A stretch of 64,000 bases of DNA, from the NCBI GenBank assembly GCA_019421345.1, contig JAHZFL010000010.1, positions 27,369 to 91,368 on the forward strand, written 5' to 3'. The notes below the pieces were generated by a model. It ran no database searches. It saw only the letters and a list, made by a program, of their open reading frames with translations, and was not told the origin of the DNA. The DNA is from Roseburia sp. Lineage in GTDB: Bacteria > Bacillota > Clostridia > Lachnospirales > Lachnospiraceae. Every line of letters starts with the position of its first letter. The first letter of the stretch is position 1. The translations under genes and the position numbers were made by a program. Shown here piece after piece: positions 51,427 to 59,658 of the stretch.

Positions 51427-52833
51427 ATGAGTCTGATTACAGCAATTTATAATTTTTTGTGGGGGGATTTATTTACGATTCCGCTTCCCGGCGGAAATTC
51501 CGCGGGTATTTCCCTGCTGGTTTTGATATTGATTCCGGCGGGGATCTATTTTACGGTTCAAACGAAGGCGCTTCCCATCCGATTTTTTCCGGAGATGCTG
51601 CGCATTTCGGTGGAACGCAGCAAGGGGAAAAAGAAGGGTGCGATCTCCGGCGTACAGGCGCTGGTCGTCTCGACGGCGACGCGCGTGGGCATGGGAAATA
51701 TGGTTGGTGTTGTGGCGGCTGTCTCTGCGGGCGGCGCAGGGGCGGTATTCTGGATGTGGCTGACGGCGCTGATCGGTTCTTCGACGGCGTTTGTGGAGGC
51801 GACCTTAGCGCAGATGCACAAGGAAAACGATCCGCTCTATGGCGGCTACCGCGGCGGCCCGGCGTATTATATCCACGATTTTTTTGCGAAGGGAAAAGAG
51901 AAGCGTCACTGCATCGTGGCAGTGCTGTTTGCGCTGTCAGGACTGCTCTGCTGGTGCGGCATCAGTCAGGTCATCAGCAATTCCGTTTCTGAGGCGTTTT
52001 ATAATGCGTTTCGGATTCCGCCGATCATCTCAACCGTGATCCTTGTATGCCTCGCCGCGGTCATCGTGCTGCGCAAACATGCGACGGTGAAGGTGCTCGA
52101 TGTGATGGTTCCGGTGATGGCGTCATTTTATTTTCTGATCGCGCTGTTTCTTATCATAAAAAATATCGGTCTGATGCCGCAGGTGCTGCACAGGATTTTT
52201 GAGGAGGCGTTTGGGATTCGTCAGGTTGTGGCGGGCGGCTTTGGCGCGGCGCTGATGAACGGGGTCAAGCGCGGACTGTTCTCCAATGAGGCGGGGTCAG
52301 GCTCTGCGCCCTGCGCGGCGGCGGCTGCGGATGTAAGCCATCCGGCAAAGGCAGGATTGTTTCAGGCGTTTGGCGTGCTGATCGACACGGTGGTGATCTG
52401 CACCTGCACGGCGATGATCATGCTGCTTGCCCCGGCGGAGCTTTTGGAGGGGCTTTCCGGCATGAATCTGCTCCAGACGGCGATGAACTATCATTTCGGT
52501 GGTGCGGGCGTTGTGTTTACGGCGGTGACGCTGTGGCTGTTCTCCTTTTCGACCTTTATCGGGATTTTGTATTATGCGCGCCCGAATGTGGCATATTTAT
52601 TTGGAGATAACTGGAAATCACAGACGATCTATAAGCTGCTCGCGCTTGCGATGCTTTTTGTCGGCGGGCTTGCGACCTACACCTTTGTATGGGATTTGGG
52701 CGATATAGGAATCGGGCTGATGACGATATTTAACATGATAGCGATTTTGCCGAAATCAAAAGAGGCGATACGGTCACTCGATGATTATACAAGGCTGATA
52801 AAGGAGAGAAAGCGGCAGCGGGAGAGGAGTTAG
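51427..52833 (+). CDS. Alanine/glycine:cation symporter, AGCS family
   Basis: A 468-residue transporter with about eleven membrane helices. Family marks are VSTATRVGMGNMVGVVAA, GGPAYYIHDFF, GLFSNEAGSGSAPCAAAAA and the C-terminal GDIGIGLMTIFNM. AGCS proteins carry alanine or glycine with Na+ or H+. ATG 51427 is chosen with GGAG upstream; a longer reading from 51379 overlaps the asparaginase gene. It lies 3 bases before the next gene. Confidence 0.94.
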   Translation: MSLITAIYNFLWGDLFTIPLPGGNSAGISLLVLILIPAGIYFTVQTKALPIRFFPEMLRISVERSKGKKKGAISGVQALVVSTATRVGMGNMVGVVAAVSAGGAGAVFWMWLTALIGSSTAFVEATLAQMHKENDPLYGGYRGGPAYYIHDFFAKGKEKRHCIVAVLFALSGLLCWCGISQVISNSVSEAFYNAFRIPPIISTVILVCLAAVIVLRKHATVKVLDVMVPVMASFYFLIALFLIIKNIGLMPQVLHRIFEEAFGIRQVVAGGFGAALMNGVKRGLFSNEAGSGSAPCAAAAADVSHPAKAGLFQAFGVLIDTVVICTCTAMIMLLAPAELLEGLSGMNLLQTAMNYHFGGAGVVFTAVTLWLFSFSTFIGILYYARPNVAYLFGDNWKSQTIYKLLALAMLFVGGLATYTFVWDLGDIGIGLMTIFNMIAILPKSKEAIRSLDDYTRLIKERKRQRERS

Positions 52834-52836
52834 AGG

Positions 52837-54441
52837 ATGCAGCACAATATTTTGAAAAACAAATATTATCTTTACCTGACAGAGTTTTTTGCGGGAATGT
52901 CCGTGATGGCGGTGGAGCTTGGCGCAAGCCGCCTTTTGGCGCCGTACTTTAGTTCCTCGCAGATCGTGTGGACGATCATCATCGGCACGATCATGATCGC
53001 GATGGCGCTCGGTAATGTCTGGGGCGGAAGGCGCGCGGACAAAGACCCGAATCCCGATAGACTGTATGTGCGGCTTGTCATTGCAGCGGTCTGGATCGCG
53101 GCGATCCCGCTGCTCGGAAAATATGTGATCCTTGCGATCTCCGGCGTGCTGGTGCTCACCGTAAACACTAATTTTCTGATCTGGGCGGCATTTCTTGCCT
53201 GCATGGTCATCTTTGTATTTCCGCTGTTTCTGCTGGGAACGGTGACGCCGTCTCTTGCCAGATATACGGTCGACAGTCTGACAGACAGCGGAAAAACCGT
53301 GGGAGCGCTCGGCGCGTTCAATACGATCGGAAGCATTATCGGTACGTTTCTGCCGACCTTTGTGACGATTCCGGCAGTGGGAACGGCAGTCACGTTTTTG
53401 ATTTTTTCTGGAATCCTTCTGGCTCTTGCTCTGGTTTATTTTATCAGCACCAAGGGAAAGCCGCTCACCTGCATCATCGGTGTGGCTGCGTTTCTCTTTT
53501 GCAGTATGTTCGGTCATTCCGGCAGCTTTGCATTCTGGGAGACAGACCTTGTGTATGAGGGCGAGTCTGTCTATAACTATTTGCAGGTGAAGGGGAATGA
53601 CAGACGGGTCGTTCTCTCCACCAATGTTTTGTTTGGTGTGCAGTCTATTTTAAATAAGGACGCGGGGCTGACCGGGATGTATTATGATTATGCGCTGGCG
53701 GCGCCGCTGATGGCGGGGGTCACGGAAAAGGAGAACCCCAAAGTGCTGATCCTTGGCATGGGAACGGGGACCTTTGCCAAGCAGTGTCAGGATTATTTCG
53801 GCGACGTGGAAATCTGCGGTGTGGAGATTGATGAGAAGATCACGGAGCTTGCGCATGAATATTTTGAATTGTCCCAGGATATTCCGGTCGTCACCTATGA
53901 TGGACGGGCATATTTAAACGCTGTGACGGAAACGTATGATGTGATCATGGTGGATGCCTATCAGGACATCACGATACCGTTTCAGATGTCCACGCAGGAG
54001 TTTTTTGCGATGGTGAAGGAGCATTTGACGGACGACGGTGTCATGGTGGTCAACATGAATATGCACACCGAGGCGGAAGGAAACATTAATGAGTATCTCT
54101 CGGACACGATCGCCGGGGTATTTTCGGAGGTCTATACGGTCGATGTGCCGGGAACGACCAACCGCGAGCTGTTTGCGGCGATGGGAGAGGGCAGCATGGA
54201 AAAGCTTTCGGCAGGGGCAGAGAAGCTTGCAAGTCAGGAGCTGCGGGAGATGATGGTGCAGGTGGCGGGTGCGCTAAAGCCTTACGAGAAGGGCGGGTAT
54301 CTGCTGACCGACGATAAAGCGCCCGTGGAGCTGCTCGGCATGCAGGTGATCGACGAGCTGATACAGGGAGAGCTTGGCTATTACAAACGGCTCTTTGAAG
54401 AAGAAGGAATAGGAGGAATTTTGGAGGCGGGCGGCTTTTAG
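52837..54441 (+). CDS. Membrane-fused spermidine synthase-like protein
   Basis: A 534-residue fusion. Residues 1 to about 215 hold six or seven membrane helices, with YFAGMSVMAVELGASRL-like and LGTVTPSLARYTVDSL segments; residues about 240-534 form a spermidine synthase-like SAM domain with VLILGMGTGTFAKQC and VVTYDGRAYLN, then VIMVDAYQD. Such proteins occur widely but the reaction is often unproven; loss of some polyamine-binding residues is common in them. It follows the symporter by 3 bases, so asparaginase, symporter and this gene are an operon. Confidence 0.88.
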   Translation: MQHNILKNKYYLYLTEFFAGMSVMAVELGASRLLAPYFSSSQIVWTIIIGTIMIAMALGNVWGGRRADKDPNPDRLYVRLVIAAVWIAAIPLLGKYVILAISGVLVLTVNTNFLIWAAFLACMVIFVFPLFLLGTVTPSLARYTVDSLTDSGKTVGALGAFNTIGSIIGTFLPTFVTIPAVGTAVTFLIFSGILLALALVYFISTKGKPLTCIIGVAAFLFCSMFGHSGSFAFWETDLVYEGESVYNYLQVKGNDRRVVLSTNVLFGVQSILNKDAGLTGMYYDYALAAPLMAGVTEKENPKVLILGMGTGTFAKQCQDYFGDVEICGVEIDEKITELAHEYFELSQDIPVVTYDGRAYLNAVTETYDVIMVDAYQDITIPFQMSTQEFFAMVKEHLTDDGVMVVNMNMHTEAEGNINEYLSDTIAGVFSEVYTVDVPGTTNRELFAAMGEGSMEKLSAGAEKLASQELREMMVQVAGALKPYEKGGYLLTDDKAPVELLGMQVIDELIQGELGYYKRLFEEEGIGGILEAGGF

Positions 54442-54466
54442 AGCTGCAAACGTCTCTTTGTGCAGG

Positions 54467-54697
54467 ATGGAACAGTCATATCGCTTTTTTGAAAATAAGT
54501 CGTGTAAATATTTCCCCTGTCATGAGGGACTGGCGGATTTTAACTGTCTGTTTTGCTACTGTCCACTGTATCATTTGAAAAATTGTCCGGGAAATCCGCG
54601 CTATATCGAAGTCGGCGGAAAAAGGATCCGGGAGTGTACGGACTGTACCTTCCCGCACCAACCGGAGAATTATGATAAAATGATCCGGTTGCTTTAA
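54467..54697 (+). CDS. Cysteine-rich small-domain protein
   Basis: A 76-residue protein with eight to nine Cys: KSCKYFPCHEG, FNCLFCYCPLYHLKNCPG and ECTDCTFPHQPENYD. This is the Cys-rich small domain (PF04071), likely binding zinc or an iron-sulfur cluster. Function is unknown; some relatives are fused to cobalamin or metal-handling enzymes. ATG 54467 has only AGG nearby, so translation may depend on the upstream gene, whose stop is 25 bases away. Confidence 0.8.
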   Translation: MEQSYRFFENKSCKYFPCHEGLADFNCLFCYCPLYHLKNCPGNPRYIEVGGKRIRECTDCTFPHQPENYDKMIRLL

Positions 54698-54759
54698 GAA
54701 CGGCTGATCAGGCGTTGTCCGGCAATAATATGACAGGAAAGTGGATACATTACAGATAT

Positions 54760-54813
54760 ATTGTTAACCATAAATAAAATATGGTTGACAATCAAGTGAA
54801 AAAAGAATACGAT
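54760..54813 (+). promoter_or_regulatory. BirA operator overlapping the bioY promoter
   Basis: ATTGTTAACCAT (54760-54771) and ATGGTTGACAAT (54781-54792) are inverted copies with one mismatch, fitting the BirA biotin-operator pattern TTGTTAACC...GGTTAACAA. The right arm contains the -35 TTGACA (54785-54790); TACGAT (54808-54813) follows at 17 bases. Holo-BirA bound here would block RNA polymerase when biotin is enough. Confidence 0.85.
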
Positions 54814-54866
54814 GTCCTCATGGAAACCGTGTTATAGCGGGAAAAGACGTATGAGGAGGAACATGT

Positions 54867-55403
54867 ATGAAGATTTCTACAAAAACAATGGTGTCCGTGG
54901 GGATGTTTGCGGCAGTGCTTAGTGTGCTGTCCGTGTTGACGATTCCGATGCCGAGCGGCGTGCCGCTGACCTTACAGACCTTTGCGATGGCGCTCTGCGG
55001 CTATGCGCTGGGGGCAAAGAGAGGAACGGCTGCGGTGGCGCTCTACCTTTTGCTTGGAGCGGTGGGGATGCCGGTTTTTGCCGGTATGACCGGAGGTGTT
55101 TCACGCTTCGTGGGACCTACGGGCGGCTTTTTGTGGGGGTTTCTTTTTCTGGCAGCGCTCTGCGGCTTTGCCAAGGAACAGAAGTCTCCGGCGGTTCGTA
55201 TACTGTTAAGCCTTCTGGGTCTGGCGCTCTGTCATCTTCTCGGTGTGGTGCAGTATTCCGTGGTGGCTGCGACAACGCCCGCGGCTGCCTTTTTCACCGT
55301 ATCGCTGCCGTATCTGCTCAAGGACATTCTCTCGGCTGCGGGCGCATATGCCGTAGCGCTTCCGCTGCAGCGGGCGCTGCGCGGGGAACGCGCTGCCGCC
55401 TAA
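54867..55403 (+). CDS. bioY: Biotin transporter BioY
   Basis: BioY is the S component of a biotin ECF transporter. The 178-residue protein has about six helices and the family motif GVPLTLQTFAMALCGYALG, followed by GAVGMPVFAGMTGG and FVGPTGGFLWGF. ATG 54867 follows GAGGAGGAA. A BirA box sits in its promoter. No EcfA/EcfT genes are near, so a shared energising module is expected. Its 3' end faces the CLC gene. Confidence 0.96.
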   Translation: MKISTKTMVSVGMFAAVLSVLSVLTIPMPSGVPLTLQTFAMALCGYALGAKRGTAAVALYLLLGAVGMPVFAGMTGGVSRFVGPTGGFLWGFLFLAALCGFAKEQKSPAVRILLSLLGLALCHLLGVVQYSVVAATTPAAAFFTVSLPYLLKDILSAAGAYAVALPLQRALRGERAAA

Positions 55404-55413
55404 GGGCTGCCTC

Positions 55414-56697
55414 TTAGTGTGTTTTGCGGTTGATGTAATTGGTTTTGTATTTGGAGTAGACAATCTTTTGACTTTGGTAAAGTCCGTAATAACCGGAGAG
55501 CATATAGCTGAATGCGACAGCAAGCAGGAAATAGGGCATTCCCTCAAAACCGAACAGCTCGAAGCTGATCAGCAGAGAGGTCAGCGGGCAGTTGGTGACG
55601 CCGCAGAAGACGGCGGTCATTCCGACAGCCGTACACAGCATGGGGCAGAAGCCCGTGAAGGACGCGAACAGACAGCCGAAGGATGCGCCGACGAAAAATG
55701 TCGGAACGATTTCACCGCCCTTGTAGCCGGCGCCGAGCGTGATGGCAGTAAAGAGCATTTTTAAGAGAAATGCCTGCCACGCGACGGCGCCGGTTTCCAT
55801 GCACGCCTCAATAAACGGCATACCCGCGCCGTTATAGGTCTGGCTGCCGACGAGAAAGGTTAAGAGGGCAACCAGTAAGCCGCCGATGAAGATGCGCACA
55901 TAGGCGTTCTTGAACAGCTTCTTGGAAAAATGCTCCGTCTGGTGCAGAAGAATGCAAAACAGCACGCTCACAAGGGCACACAAAACGGCGAGAACAGAGA
56001 CGATGACGGCGCTCTTTACGGTAAAAGCGGGGATGCTCTCCAGTAGAAAACGCTCCGGTGCGACGCCGAAAAACAATGCGACGCCATGTGCGGTCAGCGA
56101 TGCGAGCACACACGGGACGAGCGCGGAGTAGTGCATGATGCCGACGCTGACGACCTCCATTGAGAAAATCGCGGCTGCCATCGGCGTTCCGAAAAGTGCC
56201 GAGAAGGCGGCGCTCATGCCGCACATGATCATAATGTGCTTGTCCTTCTCGTCGAAGTGAAAGAGCTGTCCCAGCCCGTTTCCGATGCTTCCGCCAAGCT
56301 GTAAGGCAGCGCCCTCGCGTCCGGCAGAGCCGCCGAACAGATGCGTGATGAGGGTCGAGAAAAAGATGAGCGGAGCCATACGAAACGGCAGCTCATCGCC
56401 GGAGTGGATGGCGGAGAGTACGAGATTGGTTCCGGTATCCTTCTCATCGCGGAGCAGCCGGTAAGCGCCCACGATCAGCAGACCGCCGATCGGGAGCAGC
56501 CAGATGATCCACGGATTCTTTTCGCGCACCAGAGTCACGAAGGAAAGACCAAAAGAAAAAAATGTCGCCGCCGATCCGATGAGAATGCCGGACAGGACAG
56601 AAAAAACGACCCATTTCAGGGAGGTTGCGGCTTCCCGAAGCCCATGCTGGAACGCATTTTTTATCATTTCTCTCATAGCAGTAAACCGACCTTTCAT
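55414..56697 (-). CDS. CLC-family antiporter, CLC-F (fluoride)-like
   Basis: A 427-residue polytopic CLC protein on the minus strand. The motifs LITHLFGGSAGREGAALQLGG and GYKGGEIVPTFFVGASFG resemble the CLC-F branch, fluoride/proton antiporters, rather than the GSGIP/GKEGP/GxFxP set of chloride members; the GREG Glu is the gating residue. Fluoride export is thus the best guess, but no fluoride riboswitch is seen upstream. The start is ATG 56697 or ATG 56676; neither has a strong ribosome site. It diverges from the HTH gene with three shared operators between them. Confidence 0.85.
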   Translation of the reverse strand: MKGRFTAMREMIKNAFQHGLREAATSLKWVVFSVLSGILIGSAATFFSFGLSFVTLVREKNPWIIWLLPIGGLLIVGAYRLLRDEKDTGTNLVLSAIHSGDELPFRMAPLIFFSTLITHLFGGSAGREGAALQLGGSIGNGLGQLFHFDEKDKHIMIMCGMSAAFSALFGTPMAAAIFSMEVVSVGIMHYSALVPCVLASLTAHGVALFFGVAPERFLLESIPAFTVKSAVIVSVLAVLCALVSVLFCILLHQTEHFSKKLFKNAYVRIFIGGLLVALLTFLVGSQTYNGAGMPFIEACMETGAVAWQAFLLKMLFTAITLGAGYKGGEIVPTFFVGASFGCLFASFTGFCPMLCTAVGMTAVFCGVTNCPLTSLLISFELFGFEGMPYFLLAVAFSYMLSGYYGLYQSQKIVYSKYKTNYINRKTH

Positions 56698-56775
56698 AAT
56701 AAACTTCCGAATTTATTAAAAGTGTAACATTTCATGCACGCTTGTGCAAGCGCTGCCCCTCCCATTTCTTCATTA

Positions 56776-56852
56776 TGACAAGAAAAGTTGTCAAAAAGTA
56801 TTGACAAAGAAATTTGTCATATGTATCATATAAATGACAAGAAAAGTTGTCA
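56776..56852. promoter_or_regulatory. Three identical-arm operators with promoter for the HTH-DUF3169 pair
   Basis: TGACAA-N6-TTGTCA occurs three times: 56776-56793, 56802-56819 and 56835-56852. Copies 1 and 3 are identical over 18 bases, TGACAAGAAAAGTTGTCA. TTGACA (56801-56806) and TATCAT (56824-56829) with a 17-base spacer form a promoter toward the HTH gene, with copy 2 on the -35 and copy 3 just after the -10. Autoregulation by the HTH protein is the simplest reading. Confidence 0.75.
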
Positions 56853-56873
56853 TAGAAACATGGGAGGAGCATC

Positions 56874-57092
56874 ATGCCGCTATACAATCATTTGAAGGAG
56901 TATCGGGCAAAGCTGAATGTGAACCAGCATGAGATGGGCAGGCTTGTCGGCGTGTCGCGACAGACGATCAGTCAGATCGAGCGCGGCGACTATTCCCCGT
57001 CCGTGACGCTGGCGCTAAAGCTTGCCAGAGTGTTTGAAGTTTCCGTTGAGGATATTTTTGTTTATGAGGAGGAGAGCGAAGATGAAGCTTGA
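56874..57092 (+). CDS. Small XRE-type helix-turn-helix regulator
   Basis: A 72-residue single-domain repressor with the helix-turn-helix MGRLVGVSRQTISQIERGD (about 21-40) and the YSPSVTLALKLARVFEV part typical of Xre proteins. It begins with HLKEYRAKLNVNQHE. GGGAGGAGC precedes ATG 56874. It overlaps the DUF3169 gene by 11 bases, a pairing seen in many Firmicutes, and likely controls itself and its partner. Confidence 0.93.
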   Translation: MPLYNHLKEYRAKLNVNQHEMGRLVGVSRQTISQIERGDYSPSVTLALKLARVFEVSVEDIFVYEEESEDEA

Positions 57093-57873
57093 AAGGAACA
57101 GAAGGCGTGTGAGCAGGAAAGAGGAATGCGAAAGGGGCGGCGAGCAGAGGGCGCTTGGGAAGCTGCTTGTAATGATCGGAGTCTGCGGTGCGCTTGGTTT
57201 TATTGGCGGACTGACCGGTGTGGAAATGTCAGACCAGATCAAAGGTTTTGGGGAGGGAGTTCTTTTTGCGCTTAAAGCGGCGGCGCCGTACAGTAATCTG
57301 GTGCTTACCACGGCGGTCTGGGTTGGCTGCTTTTGCTTGATGCGAAAGGGATACAGTCTGTACCGGACGTGGAACGGAGAGGATGAGGATGTCATCGAGG
57401 CGGTGGAAAAATTGCTTGCCCGTGCGCTGGGGCTTACCAACGTGAATCTGATTTTTGGTATGTTTTTCTTAGGCATGGGAATCTATGGAATGGACTTTGA
57501 TAACGGTTACGGTTTGTTTGAGATAATTTCGGCAGCGTCAGTTTTTGTGGGTGTTTTGTATATGCTTGTCGTCAATACCGTGCTTCAGAGAAAAATTATA
57601 AACTTTACAAAAGAGATCAATCCTGAGAAGCGGGGCAGTATTTACGATACAAAGTTCCACAAGGTTTGGATGGAGAGCTGCGACGAGATGGAAAAAAGTC
57701 AGATTTATCAGGCTGGCTTTGCGGCGATGCAGACAACGGTCTATACCTGCATCAGCTTGTGGGTCTTTTGCATATTCGGGATGATGCTCTGGGATTTTGG
57801 AATCCTTCCGATGGTCATGGTGCTGTCCGTCTGGCTGGCAACGACGATCAGGTATCAGGCTGCATGTCAGTGA
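57082..57873 (+). CDS. DUF3169-like membrane protein
   Basis: A 263-residue protein with a charged N-terminus, about six membrane helices in two groups (e.g. LLVMIGVCGALGFIGGL; LVLTTAVWVGCFCLM; LIFGMFFLGMGIYGM; FVGVLYMLVVNTVL), and a cytoplasmic loop with EINPEKRGSIYDTKFHKVWM followed by ESCDE, the mark of DUF3169. Its role is unknown; the partner HTH gene is always nearby in the family as I know it. ATG 57082 follows GAGGAGGAGAG. Membrane stress or peptide sensing is only a guess. Confidence 0.85.
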   Translation: MKLERNRRRVSRKEECERGGEQRALGKLLVMIGVCGALGFIGGLTGVEMSDQIKGFGEGVLFALKAAAPYSNLVLTTAVWVGCFCLMRKGYSLYRTWNGEDEDVIEAVEKLLARALGLTNVNLIFGMFFLGMGIYGMDFDNGYGLFEIISAASVFVGVLYMLVVNTVLQRKIINFTKEINPEKRGSIYDTKFHKVWMESCDEMEKSQIYQAGFAAMQTTVYTCISLWVFCIFGMMLWDFGILPMVMVLSVWLATTIRYQAACQ

Positions 57874-58040
57874 GACGAAAAAACAAAAAAATGGAAAAAG
57901 TAGCTGCTGCTGCGGACAGGCAGACGTCATTTACGCTGCCCGCCGCAGCGGAAGTGTTTGATAGGAGAAGGAGTTTTTGTGCAAAAATGCTAAAAACAGA
58001 AATGGAAACTTGGCGATAGTGCGGAAATTATGAAAAAGTG

Positions 58041-58118
58041 TTGCATTTCAAAAAATCAGCTACTATAATTTATTTATAAACTGAAAACGTTACCGGAAAC
58101 ATTATCGGAAACGTTTAC
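58041..58118 (+). promoter_or_regulatory. Promoter and three tandem operator repeats of the maltodextrin operon
   Basis: TTGCAT (58041-58046) and TATAAT (58064-58069) are 17 bases apart. Directly downstream are three 12-base copies: GAAAACGTTACC (58083-58094), GGAAACATTATC (58095-58106) and GGAAACGTTTAC (58107-58118). The AACGTT core is what LacI-family proteins and CcpA bind. The LacI gene of the operon is the likely ligand sensor; CcpA is also possible. The rest of the 283-base gap shows a GC-rich hairpin at about 57905-57951 without T run. Confidence 0.8.
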
Positions 58119-58156
58119 ACACATGGAAAAAAGAAGGATTCAGGAGGGTGTATTTT

Positions 58157-59569
58157 ATGAAAAGAAAAGTGTTATCCGTAATGCTTGCAGCAGCAATGAC
58201 AGCGACAGTATTAGCCGGATGCGGGGATGCGGCAGACAATTCGTCAGGAACGGCAGACGGTGCGGCAGGAACAGAGACAGGTGGGAATACGTCGGCAGGA
58301 GAAGGCTCTGTTTATATGCTTAATTTCAAGCCGGAGAGTGACCAGCAGTGGAAGGAGCTTGCGGAAATCTACACGGAGCAGACAGGTGTGGAGGTCAATA
58401 TTTTAACGGCGGCAGAAGGAACTTACAGCACAACCCTGCAGTCTGAAATGGCGAAGGCTGAAGCACCGACGATTTTTAATATCGGCAATGCGACCGCTGC
58501 ACAGACTTGGAATGATTATACACTGGATTTGTCCGATTCCGCTTTATATGAGCATCTGAGCGATAAGTCGCTTGTCATTTTGAACGACAACAAGGTCGCA
58601 GGTGTGGCAAATTGCTATGAGTGCTATGGAATTATTTATAATAAGACGATTTTAAATGATTATTGCAGTCTGGACGGGGCGGTGATTTCCTCAGTGGACG
58701 AGATCAACAATTTGGAGACCTTAGAGGCAGTAGCAAAAGATATTAACAGCCGTGTGGATGAAATTAACGAGGCGCTTGGCACACATCTGACCGGAGCCTT
58801 CGCCTCCTCCGGGCTGGACGACGGTTCCTCCTGGAGATTTTCGGGACATCTGGCAGGTGTCGCATTGTATTATGAGTTTTTGGATGACGGATGCGATCCG
58901 GTTGCAGGTGAGCCGGCGATCGACGGAGCATACCTTGATCATTTCAAGCGTGTCTGGGATATGTATGTGAAAAATTCTTCCGCAGACCCAAAGACACTTG
59001 AGGGCGGCACTTACAATGCGGAGATGGAATTTGGCATGGGCGAGGCAGTCTTTTTCCAGAACGGAAACTGGGAATATTCTGCGCTTGTAAATCCCGATAA
59101 CGGCTATGAGGTGACAGATGCGGATCTTGGCATGATGCCGATTTACTTCGGTGTGGATGATGAAAATCAGGGACTTTGCGTCGGAACAGAGAACTATTGG
59201 GCAGTCAATGCCAAGGCTTCCAAGGAGGATATTGATGCGACGCTTGCATTCTTAGAGTGGGTCATTACTTCGGACGAAGGACGAAACGCGATTACAAACG
59301 AGATGGGACTTTCCGCTCCGTTTGACACATTTACGGGTGACTACGAGTCTGAGAACGCATTTGTAAAGGATAACAACGCATATATTGCAGACGGAAAGAC
59401 TTCCGTTGCGTGGAGCTTTAACGCAACGCCGAACGTAGACGATTGGAGAGCGGATGTCGTTGCAGCGCTGACCGCTTACACCAACGGCAGCGGCGAGTGG
59501 GATGCTGTAGTGGATGCATTCGTAGACGGCTGGGCTGCGCAGTGGAAGCTTGCAGAAGAAGCAAAATAA
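58157..59569 (+). CDS. ABC maltodextrin-type binding lipoprotein
   Basis: A 470-residue family 1 solute-binding protein. The signal ends at the lipobox LAGC, residue about 21. Then a Gly/Thr linker and binding fold follow with LNFKPESDQQWKELAEIY, PTIFNIGNATAAQTW and GAVISSVDEINNL. The context with malQ and LacI suggests maltose or maltodextrin. ATG 58157 follows GGAGGGTG (58143-58150). A hairpin downstream may keep its level above that of the permeases. Confidence 0.92.
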   Translation: MKRKVLSVMLAAAMTATVLAGCGDAADNSSGTADGAAGTETGGNTSAGEGSVYMLNFKPESDQQWKELAEIYTEQTGVEVNILTAAEGTYSTTLQSEMAKAEAPTIFNIGNATAAQTWNDYTLDLSDSALYEHLSDKSLVILNDNKVAGVANCYECYGIIYNKTILNDYCSLDGAVISSVDEINNLETLEAVAKDINSRVDEINEALGTHLTGAFASSGLDDGSSWRFSGHLAGVALYYEFLDDGCDPVAGEPAIDGAYLDHFKRVWDMYVKNSSADPKTLEGGTYNAEMEFGMGEAVFFQNGNWEYSALVNPDNGYEVTDADLGMMPIYFGVDDENQGLCVGTENYWAVNAKASKEDIDATLAFLEWVITSDEGRNAITNEMGLSAPFDTFTGDYESENAFVKDNNAYIADGKTSVAWSFNATPNVDDWRADVVAALTAYTNGSGEWDAVVDAFVDGWAAQWKLAEEAK

Positions 59570-59604
59570 GAAATACCTGGAATGATGGATTGATTGCAGT
59601 TGTC

Positions 59605-59641
59605 TAAAAGGAGTGAGTAACAGAGTGCTTACTCCTTTTTT
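59605..59641 (+). terminator. Partial terminator between binding protein and permeases
   Basis: AAAAGGAGTGAG and CTTACTCCTTTTTT form a stem (one G-U pair) and end in a T run. It lies between the first and second genes of the operon, where such leaky stops raise binding protein level over permeases. Confidence 0.8.
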
Positions 59642-59658
59642 AGAAGAAAGAGGAGTAT

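Noticed and set aside
56776..56852. CRISPR-like short repeats
   Set aside because: Only three 18-base inverted repeats with 8- and 15-base gaps; no spacer array or cas gene. They are operators.
56698..56873. Fluoride riboswitch before the CLC-F-like gene
   Set aside because: The minus-strand leader has none of the crcB-motif signature parts; the repeats are DNA operators and the small GC hairpin at about 56738-56757 lacks the pseudoknot pattern.
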